A stretch of DNA of 64,000 bases from Fontibacter flavus (lineage in GTDB: Bacteria > Bacteroidota > Bacteroidia > Cytophagales > Cyclobacteriaceae). Both the position numbers and the translations under genes were made by a program. The notes beneath the pieces were generated by a model. That model ran no database searches and was not told where the DNA came from. It saw only the letters and a program-made list of their open reading frames with translations. This document shows positions 18,443-27,559 of the stretch, piece after piece. The DNA is taken from NCBI RefSeq assembly GCF_042432905.1, contig NZ_JBHLWI010000030.1, forward strand, positions 1 to 64,000, read 5' to 3'. Numbering within the stretch: the stretch's first letter is position 1; every line of letters starts with the position of its first letter.

Positions 18443-19112
18443 CTTTTATCGTTTTGAAGACAAGTTGGTTGAAAAAATCAAATCTTTTTTCATCTCCGGG
18501 CTGATGCTCGGTAAGTCCAGGAAGATGCTTGGAATAATAAGATTGCATCAAACTGGACTCCATTACTGTGGACACCAATGTTTTTGGGTATTTAAAATTA
18601 GGATTAATCTCTAAAATCATGTTAGCTATCCTTTCCCCAAGCTTAAAATAATGATTAAAAAAGCCCTTTTGGTATTCTTCGTCAACTTCTTTGGTCATAA
18701 ATGCTTTTGCGGCTTCATCTGTCAATAATCTCCTAAGAGCAATAGGGTCTATGAAATCATTTTCTGTGAAAATTGGACCTTTGACTAATATTTTAATAGC
18801 GATTTCAAGTTTTTTCAATGGATCTAACATATTAGCAATACCGAAAATCAAATTTTTTTCCAAATAACCCCAGTACCAGGAAGTAAAGAAAAGCAACATT
18901 TTATGCTTATTTTCAAAGTACCTGTACACCGCTGATTCCGTACATCCTATGCGAATAGAGAGCTTTTTAAAGGTAAATTGTTCAAACCCGAGCTCTATCA
19001 TCATATCCAGACTGTTCTTGATAATGTCTTTCCCCAATTCTGAACTGAATGGATCCTTGAGGAAGATATCCTCATTAACATCCACCCTAATTTTTTTAAG
19101 AATACTTTCCAT
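18432..19112 (-). CDS. TetR/AcrR-family transcriptional regulator
   Basis: The 226 residues have an N-terminal helix-turn-helix (ELGFEQFTFKKLSIRIGC then TESAVYRYFENKHKML, about 37-70) and a variable helical ligand-binding domain. It is the first gene of the TetR-ABC-HlyD-TolC operon and overlaps the ABC gene by 11 nt. TetR proteins usually repress their own operon and are released by a ligand, often a substrate of the exporter. A 12-bp palindrome lies 30 nt upstream of the start codon and is the natural candidate operator. Confidence 0.88.
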   Translation of the reverse strand: MESILKKIRVDVNEDIFLKDPFSSELGKDIIKNSLDMMIELGFEQFTFKKLSIRIGCTESAVYRYFENKHKMLLFFTSWYWGYLEKNLIFGIANMLDPLKKLEIAIKILVKGPIFTENDFIDPIALRRLLTDEAAKAFMTKEVDEEYQKGFFNHYFKLGERIANMILEINPNFKYPKTLVSTVMESSLMQSYYSKHLPGLTEHQPGDEKRFDFFNQLVFKTIKDEN

Positions 19113-19141
19113 GGTATGATCTTACAATGAAACATGTAACG

Positions 19142-19153
19142 GTAAAGCTTTAC
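19142..19153 (-). promoter_or_regulatory. Candidate operator of the TetR-led export operon
   Basis: GTAAAGCTTTAC is a perfect 12-bp palindrome, 30 nt upstream of the regulator start codon, inside the only intergenic space that can hold the operon promoter. Its position suits a TetR operator; there is no direct evidence of binding. Confidence 0.45.
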
Positions 19154-19339
19154 AAAAAGTTTAGATTATATACGAAATGTTTGTCTTACTAACAAAAAGT
19201 TAACTCAGCCAACGGATAAGCAGTCAGAAAGGAAATTTAAAAAGGCTTGTAAAAAAATGTAATACACTATTTATTAACACCTAATCTTTAAATCAATCCA
19301 AAAAATTAGGGTATTCTACATTACCAGAAGTAAAAAAAA

Positions 19340-19372
19340 TGGCTGTCCAATTTTTAAGAAAATAGACAGCCA
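19340..19372 (-). terminator. Terminator of the M28 peptidase gene
   Basis: TGGCTGTC (19340-19347) pairs with GACAGCCA (19365-19372); on the minus strand the stem is followed by a T-run (complement of the A-run at 19332-19339). Confidence 0.8.
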
Positions 19373-19387
19373 TGGAGATTTGCTCAA

Positions 19388-21037
19388 TTATTTTTTCATG
19401 TAGGCATCACGGACAGCTTTAAATTCCGATCCCTCTTTCCATTGTGGCCAAACATTACTATTGACCAATCTATTCCCAATATTTAAATATAATTGAATTT
19501 CTTCCAGGGAGGCATTAAGGTCCCATTTTGAAGCATCATATTCATCAGATGGTTTGTGGTAGAAGTTCGTAGTAAAATCTTGTTGTGCTTGTAAACCAAA
19601 GTCTTTCCCCTTCTCCACATGGTCGATCCCTGTTCCAAAATAAAGAGCAGGAATTCCTACTTTTGCAAAATTAAAATGGTCAGACCTATAATAATAACCC
19701 GCAGATGGAGTAGGTTCAGGAGCACTGTACCTCCCTACTTTGCTAAGCTCATTTTCTAGCAAGTCTTCCAGATCAGACTGCCCCGAACCAATGAGCGAAA
19801 CATCCTTCATTTTACCAATATGATTGACACCATCAATATTGATATTGGCTATAGTTTTATCAACAGGAAAAACAGGATTTTGGGCATAGTAGGCGGAGCC
19901 CCAAAGTCCCTGTTCTTCCGCTGTCACTGCCAACAGAACCACACTTCTTTCAGGTTTATTTTCATTAAATGACTTACCCAAAGCCATTAGAGCTGCAATA
20001 CCACTGGCATTATCCAATGCGCCATTATATATACTATCTCCTTTTTCATCAGGCTTGCCAATTCCCAAATGATCCCAATGAGCTGTGTAAATCAAATATT
20101 CCTGAGGCTTTTTAGTTCCTTCTATCATGGCGATCACATTTTTGGACATGGCATATTTTACACTGACTTCCATTTCACTGCTAGCCTTTAGATTCATCGG
20201 CACTGCTTTGAAATCCTTTGTTTTTGCTATGGCCATCATTTCTGCGGCATCCATACCTGCCAATTCAAATAATTGCTTGGCTATAGGCAGCGTAACCCAA
20301 CCTTCAAAAACAGGCTTGTATATTTCTTTTCCTCTGGAATCCAAATACAGTTTGGAAGAATTCCAACCGTTCTGAACCACGTTGAATCCATAGCCTGCAG
20401 GCTCGGTGTCATGAACAATCAAAGTTCCCAATGCTCCTTGTCTTGCTGCTTCCTCAAACTTATATGTCCACCTTCCATAATAAGTCATGGTATTTCCCCT
20501 AAACAATTCAGCATCTTCATTGCCAAATCCTGGATCATTCACCATAACCATCACTATTTTCCCCTCTACATCCAGATTCTCATAATCATTCCAGCCATAT
20601 TCCGGTGCAACGATACCATATCCTGCAAATACAATCTCTACTTCTTCAAAACTAACATTTGAATCAGTCCGCTGTGTCCAGATCACATAATCTTCAAAGC
20701 CTTTCAATGATAACTTTGAAGATCCTGCATGAATAATCATTTCGGAACTTGGACTGGTTGTGATGGACATCATAGGAACATCCTGAAAGTAACTGTCTCC
20801 ATTCCCAGGTAAGAGTCCCAATTTTTTGAATTCCTCCTGAATGTAATTTACAGTCTTGGTTTCGCCTTCGGTAAAAGGCATCCTGCCCATAAATTCATCC
20901 GACGATAAAGTAACAACATGCCTTTCGAATTCAGCTATTTGAGCCTGAAGCTTATCATCGCCTTTTTCCTGGCAGGATGTAGTCAATCCAAATGCAAAAG
21001 CAGCCAGAACGGATAGTTTTAAATGTTTATTGATCAT
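19388..21037 (-). CDS. M28-family zinc aminopeptidase/carboxypeptidase-like lipoprotein
   Basis: Exported metallopeptidase that probably trims N-terminal residues from peptides. The reading frame opens at 21118, but the start at 21037 gives a proper lipoprotein signal (LSVLAAFAFGLTTSCQEKG), so 549 residues are assigned. A protease-associated (PA) domain is inserted (about 130-270). The zinc ligands are all visible: His and Asp in TAHWDHLG and ALDNASG, the Glu pair in TAEEQGLWGS, Asp in NINIDG and the final His in RSDHFNF. It is transcribed alone and ends in a good hairpin. A paralogue at 37.9 kb lacks the last His. Confidence 0.9.
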   Translation of the reverse strand: MINKHLKLSVLAAFAFGLTTSCQEKGDDKLQAQIAEFERHVVTLSSDEFMGRMPFTEGETKTVNYIQEEFKKLGLLPGNGDSYFQDVPMMSITTSPSSEMIIHAGSSKLSLKGFEDYVIWTQRTDSNVSFEEVEIVFAGYGIVAPEYGWNDYENLDVEGKIVMVMVNDPGFGNEDAELFRGNTMTYYGRWTYKFEEAARQGALGTLIVHDTEPAGYGFNVVQNGWNSSKLYLDSRGKEIYKPVFEGWVTLPIAKQLFELAGMDAAEMMAIAKTKDFKAVPMNLKASSEMEVSVKYAMSKNVIAMIEGTKKPQEYLIYTAHWDHLGIGKPDEKGDSIYNGALDNASGIAALMALGKSFNENKPERSVVLLAVTAEEQGLWGSAYYAQNPVFPVDKTIANINIDGVNHIGKMKDVSLIGSGQSDLEDLLENELSKVGRYSAPEPTPSAGYYYRSDHFNFAKVGIPALYFGTGIDHVEKGKDFGLQAQQDFTTNFYHKPSDEYDASKWDLNASLEEIQLYLNIGNRLVNSNVWPQWKEGSEFKAVRDAYMKK

Positions 21038-21274
21038 ATTTCTCAAGTGATTTCCCCAAAAATAACAAATATTATCATTTGCAAATTGTGGTACCTCATT
21101 TATCGTAAAGATCATCATGCAATTAGATTGGTCAATGGAAACCTTTTGGGATAATCCTTTAAACTAAGAAGTTTCAATCCAGGACTTTCTCAGACTTACT
21201 TTCTTTTAGAATCTTTGTTTGTCTGGGATTTTTTGAAGTTTTAGTTTTAACTTAGAGCATTATTCTGTCCCAAC

Positions 21275-22318
21275 ATGAAAAGAGTTTTAAAAGTAATGCT
21301 TTCCTTGGCTATAGTTTTGGCCATTGTTTACATATCTGGTCCAAAAGCCAAAATAGAAACCTTAGAAGGAGATTACCCAGTGGTACCAACAAGAATGCTT
21401 GAGCTAGAGGAATATGTCCTGAGGAAGCAAGACAGTACTGAGAACCTAAAACCAGGAAATGAAGCCAAAATTATATGGGCTGACAGCCTGAATAAAAGCA
21501 AGACCCCATTTTCAGTCATCTATATTCATGGATTCGGAGCTAGTGAAATGGAGGGAAGCCCTGTCCATAGGAAAATTGCTGAACATTTTGGTGCCAATCT
21601 TTATCTGGTAAGGTTACCGGAACATGGGATAAACAGGACTGATGCCATGAAATATTTGAGTGCTCAGCTTCTCGTAGATGAAGTAAGAGAAGCATATATG
21701 ATAGGCAAAAGCCTAGGGGATTCGGTAATAGTCATAGGTACTTCCATGGGTGGTGCTCTTTCTTTGATTTTGGCATCGGAAAACCCTGATATGAAAGCCT
21801 TGGTGCTGTATTCCCCCGCTATCCGCGAAGGTGGAAATGCACTGGAGCAGTTTTTTAAACCTTGGTCAAAATTTGTGGCCGAAAACTTCCTCTTTGAAAA
21901 TGGAGTAAGGTATACCCTTAGAGAAGGAGATAAAGCTAAATATTGGTCAGAATATTATCATGTCAATGGATTTGAAAGCCTTGCTGTTTTATTGAGAAGT
22001 AAAATGCTTTCCACAACATTTTCCAAAGTCAACCAACCTCTCTTTTTGGGGTATTATTATAAAAATGAAGAAGAACAGGATTTTGTGGTATCAGTCCCGA
22101 AAATGTTGGAAATGTATGACCAAATAAGCACCCCTCCTGCCTTAAAAGTCAAACAAGCCTTTCCGGAGACAGGAGATCACGTAATTGCTTCTAGTATTAC
22201 TTCCAAAGATTGGGAATCTGTTTTGAATGAAACCATCCTTTTCTTGGAAAATGTGGCAAAAGTTCCACTTAGAAAAACAATTGAAGTTGGGGAACCTATT
22301 CTTGAAGCTGCTTATTAA
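21275..22318 (+). CDS. Alpha/beta hydrolase with N-terminal membrane anchor
   Basis: Serine hydrolase, probably an esterase or lysophospholipase-like enzyme. The 347 residues begin with a hydrophobic anchor (VLKVMLSLAIVLAIVYISG). The oxyanion segment is YIHGFGASEMEGSP, the nucleophile elbow GTSMGGALSL (Ser near 153), and the catalytic His is in GDHVIAS near the C-terminus. The 3' end overlaps the convergent DUF1684 gene by 4 nt. Substrate cannot be told. Confidence 0.85.
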   Translation: MKRVLKVMLSLAIVLAIVYISGPKAKIETLEGDYPVVPTRMLELEEYVLRKQDSTENLKPGNEAKIIWADSLNKSKTPFSVIYIHGFGASEMEGSPVHRKIAEHFGANLYLVRLPEHGINRTDAMKYLSAQLLVDEVREAYMIGKSLGDSVIVIGTSMGGALSLILASENPDMKALVLYSPAIREGGNALEQFFKPWSKFVAENFLFENGVRYTLREGDKAKYWSEYYHVNGFESLAVLLRSKMLSTTFSKVNQPLFLGYYYKNEEEQDFVVSVPKMLEMYDQISTPPALKVKQAFPETGDHVIASSITSKDWESVLNETILFLENVAKVPLRKTIEVGEPILEAAY

Positions 22319-23217
22319 TGATCTCCAAAGTTTTTATGACCGGCTTCTATTGCCACAGACAACATATTTTGTCTGGGTGGTAATGGACAAGTGGCATGTG
22401 GTGTGTAAACACATGGTGGATTATAGGCCTTATTGAAATCCAGGATAACTTTTCCGGATTTATCAGGTCTGGATACATACATATACCTTCCACCACCATA
22501 GGTTTCTCCTCCGCTGGTTTCATCTGCAAAAATCAAGAACAACTCCTCATCTTCATCACTGGCAATTGCATCTATCCTAAAAGTTTGACCTTTGACTTGA
22601 AATTCCAGATATCCGGGAGAAGGGTTAGGAGTTGTTTGTCCAATCACATTGGTAATTGGGATTTCTTTAATAGGAATATATGGGACGAAATCGGCAATAA
22701 TTCTCCATTTCAAATCTACAGGAAACTGCTCTACACCAGCAAAGCTTGTAACTTCTTTTGCCTCTAAATCCCTTAGCCTTACACCATATGCATCGGATCG
22801 TTTGATGATAACCCATTTAAGACTGCCTAATTGCAAATTTTCAGCTAAGCCGTTTTCTGGATCAAAAATCAATGTTTTTGAATCTAACTCATTGGCATTC
22901 TTTTGAATTCCAGAAACTATTGGCTCAAAATATACTTTACCGCTTTCCAATGTAAAAACACCTATCTTCTCAGGAAACTGATCACCTTCAATTTTAAAAT
23001 CCATTCCATTTCCTGAGCCAAAAGTATTATCACCTTCCTCTAACCAATATAAACCCGCCAAATTAAGCCAGCCGTTCTCAGACTTCAGGGATTCCATTTG
23101 CTTTTGATGCCATTTTGCAATTTCAAGTTGGTGCTCTTCAACTGTAATTTCGTCATCATGACTACATGAAAAATGGAAAAACACCAAAATGAAGGTAATC
23201 AAGCTAAACCTTTTCAT
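22315..23217 (-). CDS. DUF1684-family lipoprotein
   Basis: The 300 residues carry a lipoprotein signal (FHFSCSHDDE, Cys near 18) and the DUF1684 pattern: W-HxK-x-ENGWLNLAGLYWLEEG near the N-terminus and the conserved C-terminal block LDFNKAYNPPCVYTPHATCP. The biochemical function of DUF1684 is not known to me; the invariant Cys/His/Pro cluster at the end suggests a binding or catalytic site. It converges on the alpha/beta hydrolase gene with a 4-nt stop overlap. Confidence 0.88.
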   Translation of the reverse strand: MKRFSLITFILVFFHFSCSHDDEITVEEHQLEIAKWHQKQMESLKSENGWLNLAGLYWLEEGDNTFGSGNGMDFKIEGDQFPEKIGVFTLESGKVYFEPIVSGIQKNANELDSKTLIFDPENGLAENLQLGSLKWVIIKRSDAYGVRLRDLEAKEVTSFAGVEQFPVDLKWRIIADFVPYIPIKEIPITNVIGQTTPNPSPGYLEFQVKGQTFRIDAIASDEDEELFLIFADETSGGETYGGGRYMYVSRPDKSGKVILDFNKAYNPPCVYTPHATCPLPPRQNMLSVAIEAGHKNFGDH

Positions 23218-23356
23218 ACATTGATTTTTTTAAGCATTCCAAATTAAATAGAATTTTTGAACTTCATTTTAAAAATACATGAGCAGCATGTATTCCTGTT
23301 GAATATTTTGCTTATTTGATGAATGAATCAAATCCAACCCCTTAAACCTTAAAAAC

Positions 23357-24118
23357 ATGAAAAGATATTTGTTCATTATATGCTTTTTCTTCATCGCTTC
23401 TCTTCAAACCAATGCACAGATTGATGTAGGGGCTAAAGTACCTGATGGTGGAAAATTGCTGTTTGATGGCACTTTGGAATTGCTCCATCAAAACTGGAAA
23501 TATTGGGAAGGCCCAAGGTTTAAGGCAGAGATGCCGATTAAATGGGAAATTGTCAAGGATCCTGTTGATGCTGGTTTTGCCATGAGCAGCAACGATCCTG
23601 CAGCAGCAGGTGGTCTTTATGGCGCTGCTGATATTGTCACTAAAGAAGAATTCCGGGATTTTAGACTTCATGTAGAATTTTTGATCCAAAATGAAGGCGG
23701 AAACTCAGGGGTATATTTGCAAAACAGATATGAAATCCAAGTATTGGATGGGGATTATGGCCTTCATGGGATGGCTGCCATTATCAATGAGCATCTTCCC
23801 ACACAACAAGCATATCATGGCTTGGGTAAATGGAATGCCTATGATATACTTTTCCGGGCAGCCAGGTTTAAAGATGGGAAATTGACTGAAAAAGCAAGAG
23901 TAACGATTTATTTTAACGGTCAGAAAATCCATGAAGACAGAGAAATCCAACAAGTCTGGGGAGGCCCTAACTCAGGTTTGGATGGAGGAAATGACGGAGG
24001 CAAAGGAATAACGGATAGACCTGGCGGAATCAAACTTCAGGCCGAAGGTCATCAAGTGCTTTACAGGAATATTTGGATACAGGAAGCAAACCTTGATGAT
24101 AGGTCAACAAATTTCTGA
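23357..24118 (+). CDS. DUF1080 protein (3-keto-glycoside hydrolase-like)
   Basis: Exported jelly-roll protein of 253 residues with a signal peptide ending near QTNA and a DUF1080 domain: KLLFDGTLE, the beta-strand LHVEFLIQNEGGNSGVYLQ and YEIQVLDG, and the C-terminal GGIKLQAEGHQVLYRNIWI. Members of this family in Bacteroidota include hydrolases acting on 3-keto-disaccharides and often accompany Gfo/Idh/MocA oxidoreductases such as the one at 12.0 kb. That pathway link is inference here since the genes are 10 kb apart. Confidence 0.87.
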   Translation: MKRYLFIICFFFIASLQTNAQIDVGAKVPDGGKLLFDGTLELLHQNWKYWEGPRFKAEMPIKWEIVKDPVDAGFAMSSNDPAAAGGLYGAADIVTKEEFRDFRLHVEFLIQNEGGNSGVYLQNRYEIQVLDGDYGLHGMAAIINEHLPTQQAYHGLGKWNAYDILFRAARFKDGKLTEKARVTIYFNGQKIHEDREIQQVWGGPNSGLDGGNDGGKGITDRPGGIKLQAEGHQVLYRNIWIQEANLDDRSTNF

Positions 24119-24163
24119 AAACCTGAATATGCGATAATGCATACGCATTCATAAAGAATTGAC

Positions 24164-24171
24164 TATCTTTG
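24164..24171 (+). promoter_or_regulatory. -7 promoter element of the ABC-F gene
   Basis: TATCTTTG fits the Bacteroidota -7 consensus TAnnTTTG exactly and ends 24 nt before the start codon. A clear -33 TTG at the usual distance is not seen. Confidence 0.55.
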
Positions 24172-24195
24172 CAGCTTCAAAAATAAGAGCAATTC

Positions 24196-25809
24196 ATGAT
24201 TTCAGTAGATAATCTATCCTTAAAGTTTGGTAAAAGAACTTTATTCGAAGACGTCAATTTAAAATTCACTCCAGGCAACTGTTATGGTGTCATCGGGGCC
24301 AATGGCGCCGGTAAATCAACTTTCTTGAAAATTCTTTCTGGAGACCAGGACAGTACTACCGGAAGCATCAATATTACTCCTGGCCAAAGGATGGCTGTTC
24401 TGAAACAGAATCACTTCGAATTTGATGAAGTTGAAGTGCTAAGAACTGTTATCATGGGTCATAAAAAGCTTTTTTCCATTATGGAAGAAAAGGACGCCAT
24501 CTACATGAAGGCGGATTTTACCGAAGAAGATGGTATTAAAGCTTCAGAGCTAGAAGCAGAATTTGCTGAAATGGATGGCTGGAATGCAGAATCTGATGCC
24601 GCTTCCCTCCTTTCCGGCTTGGGTATATCAGAAAACCTCCATTATTTGAAAATGAAGGAATTGGCCGGTAATCAGAAAGTAAGGGTACTCTTGGCACAAG
24701 CGCTTTTTGGCAATCCGGATATCCTGATTCTCGATGAACCTACCAATGATCTGGATACAGAGACCATCAACTGGTTGGAAGACTTTTTGGTCAATTTCAA
24801 AAACCTGGTTATTGTAGTTTCCCACGACCGACATTTCCTCGATGCTGTTTCCACCCATATTGTAGATATTGACTTCGGCAAAATCAGAATCTATTCAGGA
24901 AACTATACCTTCTGGTATGAGTCTTCCCAATTAGCTGCCAAGCAGAAATCTGACCAGAACAAGAAAGTTGAGGAGAAAAGAAAAGAACTTCAAGAATTTA
25001 TCGCAAGATTTTCCGCCAACGTGGCCAAATCCAAGCAGGCAACTGCTAGAAAGAAAATGTTGGAAAAACTTAATGTGGATGAGATACAACCTTCCACAAG
25101 GAAATATCCCGGCATTATCTTTAAGCCTGAAAGAGAAGCTGGAGATCAGATTTTTATGACCGAGGGACTTGAATTGAAAGATGAAAATGCGATTTATTTC
25201 ACGGATGTCAATATCATGGTTGACAAAGGGGATAAAATTGCATTCATCTCCAAAACCAAGCAGGCAGTCACCAAATTCTTCCAAACCATCATGGAAGATA
25301 TCCCTCTTCAAAAAGGAAGTTTTAAATGGGGTGTGACCATCAATAAAGCTTATTTGCCGAATGACAACTCTAAATATTTCAATTCAGAACTGAACCTCAT
25401 TGATTGGTTAAGACAATACTCCAGCAATCAGGAAGAAGCGTATGTCAGGACTTTCCTAGGCAGGATGTTGTTTACCGGAGAGGAGACACTTAAGAAGTCA
25501 TCAGTACTTTCAGGTGGAGAAAAGGTAAGGTGTATGATTTCCCGTATGATGTTGCAGAATCCAAATCTTTTGGTGATGGATGAACCGACCAACCATTTGG
25601 ATCTTGAATCTATTACAGCTTTCAACAATGCCATCATTGAATTCAATGGAACGGTATTGCTGAGTTCTTATGACCATGCTTTCGTACAATCTACGGCCAA
25701 TAGAATTATTGAATTTACGCCAAAAGGAACGATTGACAGAAGAATGCCTTATGATGATTACTTGGAATCTGAGGAAATCAAGGCATTGAGGGAGAAGATG
25801 TATGGTTAG
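24196..25809 (+). CDS. ABC-F ATPase, YbiT-like
   Basis: Cytoplasmic tandem-ATPase protein of the ABC-F group, which act on the ribosome; no membrane segments. In 537 residues the first ATPase domain has Walker A GANGAGKST (34-42), a modified signature LAGNQKVRVLLAQAL and LILDEPTNDLD. The interdomain linker (about 235-310) is rich in Lys and Glu, as expected. The second domain has a good signature LSGGEKVR and VMDEPTNHLD, but its Walker A position reads ISKTKQAVT (about 349-357), lacking the glycines and the Lys-Ser/Thr. Such a degenerate second site appears to be a feature of Bacteroidota YbiT-like proteins. Assigned to translation factors rather than antibiotic protection because of the YbiT resemblance. 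Confidence 0.9.
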   Translation: MISVDNLSLKFGKRTLFEDVNLKFTPGNCYGVIGANGAGKSTFLKILSGDQDSTTGSINITPGQRMAVLKQNHFEFDEVEVLRTVIMGHKKLFSIMEEKDAIYMKADFTEEDGIKASELEAEFAEMDGWNAESDAASLLSGLGISENLHYLKMKELAGNQKVRVLLAQALFGNPDILILDEPTNDLDTETINWLEDFLVNFKNLVIVVSHDRHFLDAVSTHIVDIDFGKIRIYSGNYTFWYESSQLAAKQKSDQNKKVEEKRKELQEFIARFSANVAKSKQATARKKMLEKLNVDEIQPSTRKYPGIIFKPEREAGDQIFMTEGLELKDENAIYFTDVNIMVDKGDKIAFISKTKQAVTKFFQTIMEDIPLQKGSFKWGVTINKAYLPNDNSKYFNSELNLIDWLRQYSSNQEEAYVRTFLGRMLFTGEETLKKSSVLSGGEKVRCMISRMMLQNPNLLVMDEPTNHLDLESITAFNNAIIEFNGTVLLSSYDHAFVQSTANRIIEFTPKGTIDRRMPYDDYLESEEIKALREKMYG

Positions 25810-25822
25810 TAGTTGCTAGATA

Positions 25823-26140
25823 CAAAATACAAGACATAAGACAAAAGACATAAGATTGATGTACTATGTACTAAGTACAATGTAGCAAGAGGGAAGAAGC
25901 GGGATATAGGTATTTCGGATTTTGGAAGCCTGATTTCGGAAGTGGGTTTCAGCACTTTGTTCTAAACTCTAAGGTCTAGTCCCTAACCTCTTGTTTCTTG
26001 TCTCTTGGTTCTTGTATCTTGATTCTTGGTTCTTGTCTCTTGTCTCTTGATTCAAAAATCTAATCTCTCGCTTCTCGCTTCACATGATACTTAGTACTTT
26101 GTATATGGTACTTGGTACATTTGACTCTTGCTTCTAATCT
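25823..26140. repeat. Non-coding heptad-repeat element with inverted arms
   Basis: The left part (about 25823-25858) is a purine-rich 7-nt repeat of the ATACAAG/ACATAAG type, followed by a cluster of GTACT/AGTAC words (25859-25886). The right part has the complementary pattern: nine tandem copies of CTTGNNT at 25990-26052, then CTCGCTTCT words, then another GTAC cluster (about 26090-26120). The two halves are roughly inverted with respect to each other around a GC-richer core (about 25890-25960). There is no open frame of note. It fills the whole gap between the ABC-F gene and the symporter. I read it as a dispersed non-coding repeat of the host genome. Confidence 0.7.
25990..26052. repeat. 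Nine tandem 7-nt repeats, consensus CTTGNNT
   Basis: Exact 7-nt periodicity: CTTGTTT, CTTGTCT, CTTGGTT, CTTGTAT, CTTGATT, CTTGGTT, CTTGTCT, CTTGTCT, CTTGATT. Every unit keeps CTTG and the final T while positions 5-6 vary. The array is part of the larger inverted element described above. Confidence 0.85.
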
Positions 26141-26155
26141 AAACACAAAAATAGC

Positions 26156-27559
26156 TTGCTTCTCACAGCAATCATAATTTATCTCCTGATTACAGTAGCT
26201 ATAGGTGCCTGGTCTACCAAGCTGGTCAAAAATTCCAATGACTTTGTTTTGGCTGGCAGGCAGCTACCGCTTTTTTTATCTGCTTCTGCACTATTTGCTA
26301 CATGGTTTGGGTCTGAAACTATCTTTGGGGCCTCTTCTGAATACTTAGAGCATGGCTTACAGGGCGTCATAGAAGACCCTTTTGGAGGTGCTTTGTGTTT
26401 GGTGCTATTTGGCATTTTTTATCTTAGGCCCATGTACAGGATGAATGTCCTAACCATTGGTGATGTGTATAAGCGCTTGTTTGGAAAAAGGGTAGAGTTT
26501 TTCGCTTCCATTTTCATGATACCTCCCTATTTTGGTTATGTTGCTGCCCAATTGGTAGCTTTGGCATTGATTTTCACTACGGTGGCGGATATCAGCATTT
26601 CAACTGGAATCATTATCAGTGCAGGCATTGTGGTATTTTATACTTTCCTTGGTGGTATGTGGGCGATTTCTATTACAGATTTTATTCAAACCACCTTGAT
26701 TGTGGTAGGTTTAATATGGGTAGCCGTTTTGGTAGCGCAAAAAGCAGGAGGCATTTCTCCCATTTTAGATTCTGCACCCAAAGGAAGTTTTCAGTTTTTC
26801 CCTGAATCAAATCCTGTTTCATGGTTAAATTACCTCGGAGCATGGATGATTCTGGGCTTGGGCAGTATTCCAAGCCAGGATATTTACCAAAGGGTCATGT
26901 CTGCTAAATCCGAAAAAGTAGCCATCAGGTCTACTTTTTTGGCTGGGGGCTTTTATGTTACGATTGGCCTTCTTCCACTTTTTATTGCTTTAGGAGCAAA
27001 GTATCTGTATCCTGAGATTTACCTTGAAAACAAACAGTTGCTCTTACCTGAAATGGTGCTCCGGCATGGAGGACTTCATGTACAGATTTTATTTTTTGGA
27101 GCGCTCATATCAGCCATCATGAGTACCACTAGTTCCGGATTACTAGCCCCTTCTGCAATCATTTCAGAAAACCTTATAAGACCCTATTTTAAAGACAAAT
27201 TAAAGGACAAACATTTTCTTTGGATTCTTCGCTTTAACATCATAGCAGTAGCCATTATCGCTACAGTAATGGCTCAATGGAAAACCAATATTTATGAATT
27301 GGTTGCAGGGGCATCTATCTTGATGCTTGTTTCATTATTTGTACCTTTGACAGCAGGACTTTATTGGAAAAAAGCTTCTGAAATGGGAGCGCTAATGTCT
27401 CTCGTGTTTGGAATGATCGCTTTTCTTGGCTTTTCTTCCATGGATTTACCATTCTACCCTCATTTGCCGGCATTGTTAGTAAGTGCCATATCTATGGTCT
27501 TGGGTTCTATCATCTTTCCTATCAAAAAAAATTTACATGCTACCATATCAGAAAATTAA
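26156..27559 (+). CDS. Sodium:solute symporter (SSS family)
   Basis: Inner-membrane Na+-coupled carrier. The 467 residues have about thirteen hydrophobic segments and family features: SNDFVLAGRQLPLF (about 27-40), ATWFGSETIFGASSEY, FLGGMWAISITDFIQT and LGSIPSQDIYQRVMSA. The only workable start is TTG at 26156; an in-frame TAA lies at 26135-26137 and no upstream ATG exists. This start abuts the heptad-repeat element, so the native 5' end could have been displaced. The 3' end overlaps the methyltransferase start by 23 nt. Substrate (proline, pantothenate, sugar or other) cannot be assigned. Confidence 0.88.
   Translation: MLLTAIIIYLLITVAIGAWSTKLVKNSNDFVLAGRQLPLFLSASALFATWFGSETIFGASSEYLEHGLQGVIEDPFGGALCLVLFGIFYLRPMYRMNVLTIGDVYKRLFGKRVEFFASIFMIPPYFGYVAAQLVALALIFTTVADISISTGIIISAGIVVFYTFLGGMWAISITDFIQTTLIVVGLIWVAVLVAQKAGGISPILDSAPKGSFQFFPESNPVSWLNYLGAWMILGLGSIPSQDIYQRVMSAKSEKVAIRSTFLAGGFYVTIGLLPLFIALGAKYLYPEIYLENKQLLLPEMVLRHGGLHVQILFFGALISAIMSTTSSGLLAPSAIISENLIRPYFKDKLKDKHFLWILRFNIIAVAIIATVMAQWKTNIYELVAGASILMLVSLFVPLTAGLYWKKASEMGALMSLVFGMIAFLGFSSMDLPFYPHLPALLVSAISMVLGSIIFPIKKNLHATISEN

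Noticed and set aside
23357..24118. Operon of DUF1080 with the Gfo/Idh/MocA gene
   Set aside because: They are 10 kb apart with several transcripts between; only a functional link can be proposed.
25823..26140. Possible CRISPR array
   Set aside because: The period is only 7 nt with no spacers of uniform length and no cas genes nearby; it is a simple tandem and inverted repeat.
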